From positions 1 to 30,392 of the forward strand of contig JAFAEA010000059.1 in assembly GCA_023424355.1 (NCBI GenBank): 30,392 bases of DNA, given 5' to 3'. Below, piece by piece: positions 1 to 7,611 of the stretch; the stretch's first letter is position 1; every line of letters starts with the position of its first letter. Below the pieces are notes generated by a model. That model was given only the letters and a program-made list of their open reading frames with translations. It did no database searches and was not told where the DNA came from. The DNA comes from Chloroflexota bacterium. Its GTDB lineage: Bacteria; Chloroflexota; Chloroflexia; Thermomicrobiales; UBA6265. The translations under genes were made by a program, and so were the position numbers.

Positions 1-35
1 TACCAACATCCCTGCAGGTTCCCCGGCCACGGTGA

Positions 36-63
36 TTGACAGTAATCGATAGTAAGTGACAAT
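36..63 (+). promoter_or_regulatory. Putative sigma-70 type promoter of the solute-binding protein gene
   Basis: A perfect TTGACA -35 box (36-41) is followed after 16 bases by GACAAT (58-63), which matches the -10 consensus at four of six positions. Transcription would start near base 70 and leave a leader of about 85 bases before the ATG at 156. The assignment is by eye, and the -10 box is the weaker half. Confidence 0.5.
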
Positions 64-155
64 GAACTTACGGAGATCAACGCAGAATATCCGGACCGGC
101 CGTGCAATGGCGCACTTTAGTGTACCCAGGTCAAGTTCCAGGAGGAATCGCCGTT

Positions 156-2066
156 ATGGAGAAATCACCGTTCCGTACTCTCGTTGCACGATTAGAAAAT
201 GGCGAAATTGATCGCCGTACCTTCCTCGCCCAGGCAACAGCCATGGGTGTTACCGCTGGCATGGCGATGTTCGCAGCAAACACAGTAGCGGCGGAATCCG
301 GCAAGCCCGCTCGAAACGGCTACGCCATGTATGCCCGAGCGCAGGGCACACCGCAGGCATCGCCCGCCCCAGAAGGTGGCGATACTCGTCCCACAGTCGG
401 GATGGAAGGCAAAACTCGCGGACAGGATGGCGAGTTGAAGATCATCCAGTGGCAGGCTATCACCGCCCTCTTCCGCCACAAATCCGGCGGATACAAGGAT
501 GTGGTGGCGGCCGACGCCATCAATGAGCCATTGCTCCGTAATATGGAAGATGGCTCCATCATCCCGAACCTGGTAACAGAAGTTCCCAGTGTGGAGGCAG
601 GTACGCTGGCTGAAGATTTCAGCAGCCTCACCTTCAAGCTGAAGGAAGGCGTGACCTGGAGCGATGGCAAGCCTTTCACCGCCAACGACATTCGTTTCAC
701 CTGGCAGTGGATCACCAATCCGAACAATGGTGCCAACACGTACGACACCTGGCTGCCAATTGCCGATATCGAAGTTGTGGATGATCTCACGGCGAATGTC
801 ACCTTCAACAATCCTTCGCCGGCATGGTTCGATCCATTCACCGGTCACCGCGGCCACATCATCCCCTCCCACTATTGGGAGGACGATCCGGATCACCCGG
901 ATGCCGCCGCGTTGAATGATGCGTTCATGCTGAAGCCGCTGGGAACAGGACCGTTTGTAGTCGAGAAATTCGATGTGAACGACCAGGTCACCATGATCGC
1001 GAACGAAAACTATCGCGAGGAGAACAAGCCAGCCTTCTCGCGCATTCTCATCAAGGGCGGTGGGGATCCGGCGGCAGCTGCGCGAGCGGTTTTCCAGACT
1101 GGTGAGTATCACTTCGGCTGGAACATCCAAATCGAGCCGGCAATGGTCGACGAGCTGGTGAATGAAACGAGTGCCGGATTCCTGGTTGGCGATCCGGGCA
1201 CTAATGTCGAGCGCATCACCATTCAGTTCGCCGACCCGCACACGGAAGTGGATGGTCAACGCGCACAGAAGGACACGCCAAATCCGGTGATGGGCGATCT
1301 CGCAGTTCGTCAGGCAATCAATCTGTGCGTTCCTCGGCAGCTGATCGCTGACGAGTTCTATGGCCTTAATCAACCACCAACGGCAAACATCCTGGACGGC
1401 CTGGAGAGCTTCTCCTCCCCGAACACCAGCTGGGAGTTCGATCCCGAAAAGGCTGCCGGAATCCTCGAAGAGGCTGGCTGGGTACTGGACGGCGACTATC
1501 GCGCGAAGGATGGTGTGCCCTGCCGAGTTGTACTGGCCACGACGGTGAACGCCGTGCGTCAAAAGTGCCAGGCAGTGATCCAGCAGGCTTGCAAGGAGGC
1601 AGGTATCGAGGTGCAACTCGAGCAGATCGATGGAGCCATCTTCTTCGATGGTGCTGCCGGTAACGATCAGAACCTCACCCATCACTACTGGGATATGGGC
1701 ATGTGGGCGACAAATGCCACCTCCATTCTGCCGATTACCTATATGGAAGGCTGGACCATGGGCGTGGATGGCGAGAACATCCCGCAGGCGGAGAATAACT
1801 TCGTCGGCGGCAATATCTCTCGCTACCAAAACCCGGCATACGATGAGAAATTCGCCACTTTCAATCAGATGGCCAGCATCGAGGATGCCTTCGATCTGCT
1901 AATCGAACTGAACGATATCCTCATCGAGGATGTGGCAGTTATCCCAATGATCATTCGCGCAGGCGATACCTACGGCATCAGCAGGCTACTGGTACCAGAT
2001 AACATCGCGATTGGTCCGGGTTTCGAGCTGACCTACTGGAACATCGCGAATTGGAATCTCGCCTAG
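156..2066 (+). CDS. ABC transporter family 5 substrate-binding protein, Tat-exported
   Basis: A 636-residue extracellular solute-binding protein of the peptide/nickel family (SBP_bac_5), which delivers oligopeptides or similar solutes to an ABC importer. The N-terminus carries a twin-arginine signal (RRTFL, arginines 20-21) followed by a hydrophobic stretch to about residue 44. A low-complexity Ala/Pro/Gly linker follows, as expected for a lipid- or wall-tethered or free extracellular protein. The family pattern of a first lobe with 'LKEGVTWSDGKPFTANDIRFTW'-type sequence is clear at about residues 165-185. The ATG at 156 is chosen over an in-frame GTG at 102 because GGAGG lies ten bases upstream and the Tat motif is then correctly placed. 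No permease or ATPase gene for this importer follows; the next gene is unrelated and a terminator intervenes. The solute cannot be told from sequence. The family call is firm. Confidence 0.93.
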   Translation: MEKSPFRTLVARLENGEIDRRTFLAQATAMGVTAGMAMFAANTVAAESGKPARNGYAMYARAQGTPQASPAPEGGDTRPTVGMEGKTRGQDGELKIIQWQAITALFRHKSGGYKDVVAADAINEPLLRNMEDGSIIPNLVTEVPSVEAGTLAEDFSSLTFKLKEGVTWSDGKPFTANDIRFTWQWITNPNNGANTYDTWLPIADIEVVDDLTANVTFNNPSPAWFDPFTGHRGHIIPSHYWEDDPDHPDAAALNDAFMLKPLGTGPFVVEKFDVNDQVTMIANENYREENKPAFSRILIKGGGDPAAAARAVFQTGEYHFGWNIQIEPAMVDELVNETSAGFLVGDPGTNVERITIQFADPHTEVDGQRAQKDTPNPVMGDLAVRQAINLCVPRQLIADEFYGLNQPPTANILDGLESFSSPNTSWEFDPEKAAGILEEAGWVLDGDYRAKDGVPCRVVLATTVNAVRQKCQAVIQQACKEAGIEVQLEQIDGAIFFDGAAGNDQNLTHHYWDMGMWATNATSILPITYMEGWTMGVDGENIPQAENNFVGGNISRYQNPAYDEKFATFNQMASIEDAFDLLIELNDILIEDVAVIPMIIRAGDTYGISRLLVPDNIAIGPGFELTYWNIANWNLA

Positions 2067-2077
2067 AGATTTCAGGC

Positions 2078-2131
2078 AAATGGGCCCAGAGGATCCTGCC
2101 AGACAGGGTCCGACGGGCCATTTCTGTTTTT
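2078..2131 (+). terminator. Rho-independent terminator after the solute-binding protein gene
   Basis: AAATGG (2078-2083) pairs with CCATTT (2118-2123), and an inner hairpin GGATCCT/AGGGTCC has a seven-base loop. The structure runs directly into a T-rich tract (TTTCTGTTTTT). It starts 12 bases after the stop codon and closes this single-gene transcript. Confidence 0.75.
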
Positions 2132-2215
2132 CGAACGCAAGTTTTGAGAAGCATGTGAACAACCGCCCGGATTAGGATGGCAATACGTTCATCAGACTTG
2201 AAGGAGTTGTTATCG

Positions 2216-3121
2216 ATGTCTGATATCTGGAACACCGTCCATCAGGAGCGCGCTTCGCTGATTCGAGATCTCAATGATCTCCCTGAGTTGGCATGGCAAA
2301 CTCCGTCATTGTGCAAGGGCTGGACCGTTCACGATGTGCTTGCACATCTCGTGGACGCCGCCAAAAACACGAAACCTGCCTTCATTTGGCAGATGGTGTT
2401 GGCGGGATTCGACTTCGACAAGATGAACCAGAAGGGTGTTGAACGGGAACGACAGGCTTCAGGCAAGGAGACCCTGGCAAACTTCGCGAAGGTGCAAAAC
2501 CGAACTACCAGCGCTCCAGCGAAGCTGGCCACACGGCTGGTTGAAGCGGTGGTCCACGGCGAGGATATCAGGCTGCCCCTGGGCATCAAACATGAATATC
2601 CTACCTGGGCTGTTGTCGAAGCGCTGCAGTATCAGGTAGCTACTAGCCCATCTATTGGCGGCAGCAAAGAGACAGTCGCCGGGCTCAAACTGATCACCAC
2701 CGATGCAGATTTCACACACGGTGAGGGCGACGAAGTTCGAGGGACTGCCCTCGATCTGCTCCTGGCGGTTACCGGTCGACCGGTGAAAAGCGGCAGGCTC
2801 ACTGGTCCGGGCACACCCCAACTGAGCAAACTCACAAAGGAGGACCACATGAACGAACCATTGGATATCAAATTCACCACCGAGATCGAGAAAGAGAAGA
2901 ACAGCGGCTGGGCTTGCGTGCTGCTGGAGGATTCCGTAGAGACATTCGGTACCGGCAAGGCAGTGAAGGTCCGCGGCACGGTGGATGGAGAGGACTACGA
3001 AGCCACCATGATGAGCTCCGGCGGAATCCACATGATGCCGCTGCGGGCGCCTTTCCGAAAGAAGATCGGCAAAGACCTCGGTGATACCGTGGATGTGCAC
3101 CTGACCGAGCGGATCAAATAG
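2216..3121 (+). CDS. DinB/maleylpyruvate-isomerase-like protein fused to a DUF1905 domain
   Basis: A 301-residue protein with two parts. Residues 1 to about 205 match the DinB-like maleylpyruvate isomerase family (TIGR03083 style). They include 'GWTVHDVLAHL' (His44) and 'VVHGEDIRLPLG' (His114), the usual metal-binding histidine contexts of this four-helix fold; members are thiol-dependent transferases or isomerases. Residues 212-301 form a DUF1905 domain, a small barrel of unknown role normally found alone or beside a YdeI-like domain. The ATG at 2216 has AAGGAG nine bases upstream, which is better than an in-frame upstream ATG at 2177. The second domain begins at a methionine with its own very strong ribosome site, so it may also be made as a separate protein of about 90 residues. 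The gene ends four bases before the stop of the oppositely directed TetR gene. The substrate is unknown. Confidence 0.8.
   Translation: MSDIWNTVHQERASLIRDLNDLPELAWQTPSLCKGWTVHDVLAHLVDAAKNTKPAFIWQMVLAGFDFDKMNQKGVERERQASGKETLANFAKVQNRTTSAPAKLATRLVEAVVHGEDIRLPLGIKHEYPTWAVVEALQYQVATSPSIGGSKETVAGLKLITTDADFTHGEGDEVRGTALDLLLAVTGRPVKSGRLTGPGTPQLSKLTKEDHMNEPLDIKFTTEIEKEKNSGWACVLLEDSVETFGTGKAVKVRGTVDGEDYEATMMSSGGIHMMPLRAPFRKKIGKDLGDTVDVHLTERIK
2836..2851 (+). promoter_or_regulatory. Strong internal ribosome binding site and start codon before the DUF1905 part
   Basis: AAAGGAGG (2836-2843) lies five bases before an in-frame ATG at 2849. It is the best Shine-Dalgarno match in this region, stronger than that of the host gene itself, and it sits exactly at the junction between the two domains. 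This is consistent with internal initiation of a 90-residue DUF1905 protein, or with a relic of two separate genes that have become joined. Confidence 0.6.
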
Positions 3122-3125
3122 TGGA

Positions 3126-3734
3126 TCAGTCTCGATCCGTTGGTTGGAGCCCCAGATACGGCCCAAGTAATCTCCGCAGGACAGACAGCGATTGCGCCCT
3201 CGCGGCTACATCGTCCCCTGCTTTCACAACCCCCTGAGGGTGTGTGGCGCGCAAAATCAGCGAATCGATCAAACCCGCCATCGATTCTGGATCCGGTTCT
3301 CCCAGCTCGCGTAATGCATCCACAAGCGGTATCTGAAGCTGTTTGTGAAATTCCATCACGGACGTTGGTAGTGACTCCGGTGCAATCACCCTTGCCAGCA
3401 CTGCAGTTACGGCAAGATCCGGGTTCGCAAAGCTCTCGAAGTTGGCTTGTACATAGGCCCACACTTTCGTTCCGGGAGTTTCTGCCGCTTCCACCCGATT
3501 GCCCACGGCCGTCATCCAGGCCGGAAATACTTCTGTTGAAACTGCTGCCAACAAGGCATCGACCGATTCGAAATACTGATACACCCCGCTCCGGGAGAGA
3601 CCGGCCCGCTTGCCCACCTCTCCCATCGAAGGGGCTTCGCTTGTTTCGATAAGAAGGTTCCTAGCAGCATCCAGAATCGCACGCTGCCGCTGTTCTCGCT
3701 GTTCAGCAACTGATGATGCCTGTATTCGGGGCAT
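3126..3734 (-). CDS. TetR/AcrR family transcriptional regulator
   Basis: A 202-residue one-component repressor. The N-terminal TetR DNA-binding domain spans roughly residues 12-60: 'AILDAARNLLIETSEAPSM' is followed by the helix-turn-helix 'VGKRAGLSRSGVYQYFESVDALLAAV'. The rest is a ligand-binding helical domain with no recognisable specificity. The start is placed at the ATG preceded by GGGAGAAGG; the open frame extends about 30 codons further but without a ribosome site. It is the last gene of an operon behind the FtsX permease and ATPase, with a 20-base gap. It probably represses that transporter and itself through the inverted repeat upstream of the permease gene. The inducer is likely a transported or toxic compound (inference). 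Confidence 0.9.
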   Translation of the reverse strand: MPRIQASSVAEQREQRQRAILDAARNLLIETSEAPSMGEVGKRAGLSRSGVYQYFESVDALLAAVSTEVFPAWMTAVGNRVEAAETPGTKVWAYVQANFESFANPDLAVTAVLARVIAPESLPTSVMEFHKQLQIPLVDALRELGEPDPESMAGLIDSLILRATHPQGVVKAGDDVAARAQSLSVLRRLLGPYLGLQPTDRD

Positions 3735-3754
3735 TAAACCTTCTCCCGCTCGAA

Positions 3755-4441
3755 CTAATCGACGGCTGCTCCTGCCCAGGCAGTGAGTTTGCCATCCACC
3801 ATTTCCAGTACCTTGTCGCAATGATGCAGCACTTCGAGATCGTGTGTCACCATCACCGTCGCAACACCGTGCTGATGCGTTTCTCGGGCGAGAATAGAAA
3901 CTACATCCTGCGATCGTTGTCGGTCCAGAGCAGCGGTAGGCTCATCCACTAGCAACAGTTCAGGATGATTCATGAACGCCCGGGCGATTCCCACACGTTG
4001 GCGCTCACCACCAGATAGCTGATGGGGCCGCATTTGGGCCTTGTGCTCCATTCCGACCTCGGCCAACCATTCCATCGGATCCCGTGGATTCTGCACTTTC
4101 CCGAATGTTAGAGGAAGTCGCAGTTGATCAATACTGCGCAGGGCTGGAATGAGGTTCCCACTCTGGAAAACATAGCCGATGCGCTCTCGGCGCACTCGCG
4201 TGAGCTCTCCCACGGATGCCTCTGTGAGATCGAGATCGCCCAGATGAACATCTCCGCTGGTCGGTTGAGTGAGTGCACCTGCCACGGCCAGGAGGCTCGA
4301 CTTGCCGGAACCAGATGGCCCCACAATCGCCACCAGTTCACCAGCGTAGACATCCAGCGAAACACCATTCAGAGCATGGACAATTTCATCGCCATCCTGA
4401 TGGAGGAGCGATACGTCCTTGAGAGAAAGTACGGGAGTCAT
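3755..4441 (-). CDS. ABC transporter ATP-binding protein, LolD/MacB type
   Basis: A 228-residue ATPase subunit of a mechanotransmission-type (type VII) ABC system, the usual partner of FtsX-like permeases. Walker A is GPSGSGKSS (41-49), the Q-loop is Gln93, the signature is LSGGERQRV (142-150), Walker B is LLLVDE (162-167), and the H-loop VTHD lies near 200. All catalytic positions are intact. Its ATG overlaps the stop of the permease gene in an ATGA junction, so the two are translationally coupled. Such pairs drive lipoprotein trafficking, antibiotic or peptide export, or envelope remodelling. The TetR gene that follows points to inducible export (inference). Confidence 0.94.
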   Translation of the reverse strand: MTPVLSLKDVSLLHQDGDEIVHALNGVSLDVYAGELVAIVGPSGSGKSSLLAVAGALTQPTSGDVHLGDLDLTEASVGELTRVRRERIGYVFQSGNLIPALRSIDQLRLPLTFGKVQNPRDPMEWLAEVGMEHKAQMRPHQLSGGERQRVGIARAFMNHPELLLVDEPTAALDRQRSQDVVSILARETHQHGVATVMVTHDLEVLHHCDKVLEMVDGKLTAWAGAAVD

Positions 4442-5568
4442 CGGCTACCTCCAAGCGCGGTGAGTGGATCTACTCGGGTAATACGGACAATTGCCACCAC
4501 GGCACCAATCAATCCAAGAACAAGCAACAGGGTCATTGCCAAAAATACCTGCCCGTACTCGATAGCAAATGGCATTGGTGTCGATGTGATGGCCAGACCG
4601 GCAGCCAGGCCACTGGCGACTCCTACTCCGCCAGATATGAGGAGCAATATGAGCGATTGCGCCAGGCCATCCCGCACCAAATAGCCGGTACCCGCACCCA
4701 TCGCGCGCATGACTGCGATCTCCGGCTGCCGCTGAATAGTGAGCACGGTGAAGAATGCACCCACCACCAATGCCGAGATACCATAAAGGAACATCTGAAT
4801 CAGATCGAGTGTGGCCGTTTCTGCGGAATAACCTGGAGAAGCATCGTAGGAATCCACCTTGCGGATCGATGTGGTGCCGGCAGCAGCATCGCCAGCTGCC
4901 ATATCGAACTCACCACTACCATCCGACTTCACCGCTACCGCAGTAATATCCTGATACACATGCGCGGGCACGGAATCACCCGGGCGGACACCGGCACTAA
5001 CCTCCTGCCAGGTTTCCAGCGAAATATAGCCAACATCCACGTGGCCAAATGTGTGCTGGCCACTGAGAATACCCACGACTTCCAGATCAATTCCAGCGGG
5101 ATCCAGCGTAATCACATCGCCAATACCGATGCCTTCGTCGGCTGCAGTTGGACTGATGACCACCTGCCCTTTGCTGGTAACCGGAGAACCTTCGGCAACA
5201 TCTGGCTCAATGAACGACCCCTGCTCGATACCGAATAGGGCCAAATCCACCTCGACTCCGTGACTGGACCGGCCATTGACGAGCGTATTCCCAAAGGGTG
5301 CCGCTTCGGCTACACCTGGCTGCTGCTTCCAAACATCAACGGCATCGATATTCACCACACTGCGAGAAAACGCCGAACCTTCAGAAACGTTTTCCTGAAA
5401 GGCATAGGTGGTGACATCCATGCTTTCAAGTCCGGAAACGCCATCCTTGCGAAGCCCCACCGAAAGCCCGCTAAGCAACACGGTAAGAATGGCTATGAGC
5501 GCAATCACCGCTCCCATAATGACGAAGCGACCTCGCTTGAACGCAAGTTCGCGAATAGCCAGAAACAT
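4438..5568 (-). CDS. ABC transporter permease, FtsX/MacB family
   Basis: A 376-residue membrane subunit with the standard FtsX-like layout. One membrane helix lies near the N-terminus (about residues 15-38). A large extracytoplasmic domain (about 40-250) follows, then three helices (about 257-282, 300-328 and 341-363). The last two segments carry the family's 'AVMRAMGAG' coupling-helix region just before them and 'RVDPLTALGGSR' at the C-terminus. It is the first gene of the permease-ATPase-TetR operon. The start ATG has a modest GGTGG ribosome site. No separate periplasmic adaptor is encoded nearby, so this looks like a Gram-positive-style two-component exporter or signalling pump rather than a tripartite MacAB system. 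Confidence 0.92.
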   Translation of the reverse strand: MFLAIRELAFKRGRFVIMGAVIALIAILTVLLSGLSVGLRKDGVSGLESMDVTTYAFQENVSEGSAFSRSVVNIDAVDVWKQQPGVAEAAPFGNTLVNGRSSHGVEVDLALFGIEQGSFIEPDVAEGSPVTSKGQVVISPTAADEGIGIGDVITLDPAGIDLEVVGILSGQHTFGHVDVGYISLETWQEVSAGVRPGDSVPAHVYQDITAVAVKSDGSGEFDMAAGDAAAGTTSIRKVDSYDASPGYSAETATLDLIQMFLYGISALVVGAFFTVLTIQRQPEIAVMRAMGAGTGYLVRDGLAQSLILLLISGGVGVASGLAAGLAITSTPMPFAIEYGQVFLAMTLLLVLGLIGAVVAIVRITRVDPLTALGGSR

Positions 5569-5593
5569 TTAGACAAACCACCGATACCAGAAC

Positions 5594-5622
5594 GTATAAT
5601 CAAACCTGCGCAAGGATACCAA
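5594..5622 (-). promoter_or_regulatory. Putative promoter of the permease-ATPase-TetR operon
   Basis: Read on the minus strand, TTGGTA (5622-5617) and TTATAC (5599-5594) are separated by 17 bases, giving a start point about 20 bases before the permease ATG. The -35 box lies inside the inverted repeat at 5617-5635, which is where a TetR repressor would block polymerase. The box matches are moderate. Confidence 0.45.
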
Positions 5623-5635
5623 CACTATGTCGGTA
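5617..5635. promoter_or_regulatory. Candidate TetR operator (19-bp inverted repeat)
   Basis: TACCAACA-CTA-TGTCGGTA is two eight-base half-sites around a three-base centre, with a single mismatch (A/G) between arms. Length and symmetry are typical of TetR-family operators. It overlaps the -35 box of the only promoter candidate for an operon whose last gene encodes a TetR protein, so autoregulation is the simplest reading. Confidence 0.6.
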
Positions 5636-5738
5636 AAATCAAACGAGGAGTTTCATCTCACTCTCGGTTTCGCTTGGGATTGCTATGTCCTGCATAAGAA
5701 GTCATCAGGATTCAGCAGAAACACATGTCGGAAAACGC

Positions 5739-5774
5739 AAAACAGGCAGACGAATAGTATCGTCCGCCTGTTTT
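5739..5774 (-). terminator. Rho-independent terminator of proS
   Basis: A 15-bp stem (5739-5753 with 5760-5774, one G-T type mismatch) closes a six-base loop. On the minus strand the stem ends in TTTT, followed by a T-rich run. It lies 17 bases beyond the proS stop. The A-tract on the other side means it could also stop rightward transcripts. Confidence 0.85.
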
Positions 5775-5790
5775 CACGTTAGTCCGGAAA

Positions 5791-7512
5791 CTAGTCGATC
5801 GGCTCGAGTTCGGCGAGCATCCCATCCACGAGTTGGCGGATGTGCTCCACGATTCCTTCCCGCGGCACATTCGAACTTTCATCCTCGTGACGCAATCGGA
5901 GTTCGATCTCGCCAGCATCCAGCGTTTTGCGGCTGATGCTGAGGCGAATCGGATTGCCGATGAGATCGGCATCGTTGAACTTCACGCCTGGTCGCTCGTT
6001 GCGATCGTCGTAGAGCACTTCGATACCGGCAGCCTGAAGATCGGCATAGAGCGTATCTGCCGCGGCCTGAACATCGGCATCCTTACCGATACTGAGCAGA
6101 CTGACATGATACGGTGCAATGCTGATCGGCCATGATATGCCCTTGTCATCGTGGCGTTGTTCCACCGCTGTGGCGGCGGCGCGTCCGACACCGATGCCAT
6201 AGGAGCCCATCACTACCGGCTGGGCTTTTCCATTCTGATCCAGATAGGTCGCACCCATGGCGGTGGTGTAGCGGGTTCCGAGCTTGAAGATGTTGCCGAT
6301 TTCAATCGCGCGTCGGGTGATCATCGGATTGCCACAATGTGGGCAAAGGTGTCCAGCCGAGGCCGCAGCGACATCGGCAACGATATCGGCCTCGTAATCA
6401 CGGCCAACATTGCTGTTGCGAACATGGAAGCCTTCCTTGTTCGCACCGGCCACGAGATTTCGAGCATTGGCCACGCTTTCATCGACCACCACGGTGGCAT
6501 CGTGAACACCAATCGGGCTGGCGTATCCCGCCACGGCACCGATAGCCTGGATCTGCTCGACAGTTGCCGGAACCAGATCGCTCACTTGCAGTGCGTTGCG
6601 AAGCTTGGTTTCGTTTACTTCCAGATCGCCTCGAATGACCACGAACACGAACTGTTCGCCGGCCATGAAGAACACCGCCTTGGCGGTTTCGGACAATGGC
6701 ACATCGAGGAAATCCGCCACACCCTGAATGGTGCTGGCGTTTGGTGTTTCCACCTCCTCAAGCGGAAGCATCTCGGCATCGGAGTGCGGGAACGGTTGGT
6801 AGGTGGCCACCTCGCGATTGGCGGCGTAATCGCCGTTTTCGCAGATGAGAATGGTGTCCTCACCCATCGGTGAGAATGCCATGTACTCTTCACTCTTCGA
6901 GCCGCCCATCATACCGACATCGGCACCGACCTTGATGAAATCGAGACCAATGCGGGTGAAGATGCGATCGTAGGCAACAGCGTGAGCCTCGTAGCTCTCT
7001 TCCAGCCCGGCTTCATCAACGTCGAGGCTGTAGCTATCCTTCATCGTGAATTCTCGCACACGGATCAATCCACCACGAGCACGCGGCTCATCTCGCCATT
7101 TGCTCTGCAGGTGATAGACGATTTGCGGCAACTGCTTGTAGCTGCTGACATCTGTGCGAAGCAGATCGGCCACCACTTCTTCGTGGGTCATGGCCAGCAC
7201 CATGTCGCGGCCGGCTCGATCCTCGAAGCGCGCCATTTCGGGACCGACCTGGTAGTAACGATCTGTTTCCTTCCAGATATCCGCGGTGTGTACGAATGGC
7301 ATCAGCATTTCCTGCCCGCCAATTCGGTCCATCTCCTCGCGGATAATGGCTTCGACCTTCTTAATGACCCGGTAGCCCAACGGCATGAGAGAGTAAATAC
7401 CCGCACCCAGGGGGCGGATCATCGCGGCGCGCACCATAAGCTGGTGGCTGGGGAACTCGGCATCCGCCGGTACCTCGCGAACAGTCCGTCCAAAGAGTTT
7501 TGCCATACGCAT
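5791..7512 (-). CDS. proS: Prolyl-tRNA synthetase (bacterial type with editing insertion)
   Basis: A 573-residue class II aminoacyl-tRNA synthetase that charges tRNA-Pro in the cytoplasm. Class II motif 2 is visible in 'SKWRDEPRARGGLIRVREFTMKDSYS'-type sequence around residues 138-163. The YbaK-like editing insertion occupies the middle (about 225-380), and a CPHCG segment near 390 leads into 'IFKLGTRY'. The anticodon-binding domain forms the C-terminus ('YDDRNERPGVKFNDADLIGNP'). Length and domain order are those of the usual bacterial enzyme, including the mischarged Ala-tRNA editing module. The first of two nearby methionines is preferred because GAGGA stands about nine bases ahead of it. 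The gene is the last of a leftward run behind the GNAT gene, across a 99-base gap holding two small hairpins. Confidence 0.98.
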   Translation of the reverse strand: MRMAKLFGRTVREVPADAEFPSHQLMVRAAMIRPLGAGIYSLMPLGYRVIKKVEAIIREEMDRIGGQEMLMPFVHTADIWKETDRYYQVGPEMARFEDRAGRDMVLAMTHEEVVADLLRTDVSSYKQLPQIVYHLQSKWRDEPRARGGLIRVREFTMKDSYSLDVDEAGLEESYEAHAVAYDRIFTRIGLDFIKVGADVGMMGGSKSEEYMAFSPMGEDTILICENGDYAANREVATYQPFPHSDAEMLPLEEVETPNASTIQGVADFLDVPLSETAKAVFFMAGEQFVFVVIRGDLEVNETKLRNALQVSDLVPATVEQIQAIGAVAGYASPIGVHDATVVVDESVANARNLVAGANKEGFHVRNSNVGRDYEADIVADVAAASAGHLCPHCGNPMITRRAIEIGNIFKLGTRYTTAMGATYLDQNGKAQPVVMGSYGIGVGRAAATAVEQRHDDKGISWPISIAPYHVSLLSIGKDADVQAAADTLYADLQAAGIEVLYDDRNERPGVKFNDADLIGNPIRLSISRKTLDAGEIELRLRHEDESSNVPREGIVEHIRQLVDGMLAELEPID

Positions 7513-7530
7513 GGGTGCGTTTCCTCACGT

Positions 7531-7575
7531 GTGGGCCAGATACCCACGTTCAAAACCGTTGCACGATGTTGTGCA
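7531..7575 (-). other. Two small hairpins in the proS leader
   Basis: GTGGG/CCCAC (7531-7535 with 7543-7547, seven-base loop) lies a few bases from the proS ribosome site, and TGCAC/GTGCA (7560-7564 with 7571-7575, six-base loop) lies just upstream of it. They could influence translation of proS. I see no T-box specifier or antiterminator, and the leader is too short for one. Confidence 0.3.
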
Positions 7576-7611
7576 GATTCAATAATAGGCCAAAACGCGC
7601 ACGATCCCAGA

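Noticed and set aside
192..1829. Long minus-strand open frame (545 codons) opposite the solute-binding protein gene
   Set aside because: Its translation has no family resemblance and mirrors the codon bias of the strongly supported Tat-exported protein on the other strand.
5595..5600. TATAAT on the plus strand in the gap ahead of the proS terminator
   Set aside because: No -35 box lies at the right distance and no plus-strand gene follows; the bases are better explained by the minus-strand permease promoter.
7513..7611. T-box riboswitch ahead of proS
   Set aside because: The leader is under 100 bases and lacks a specifier loop, the T-box consensus and an antiterminator/terminator pair.
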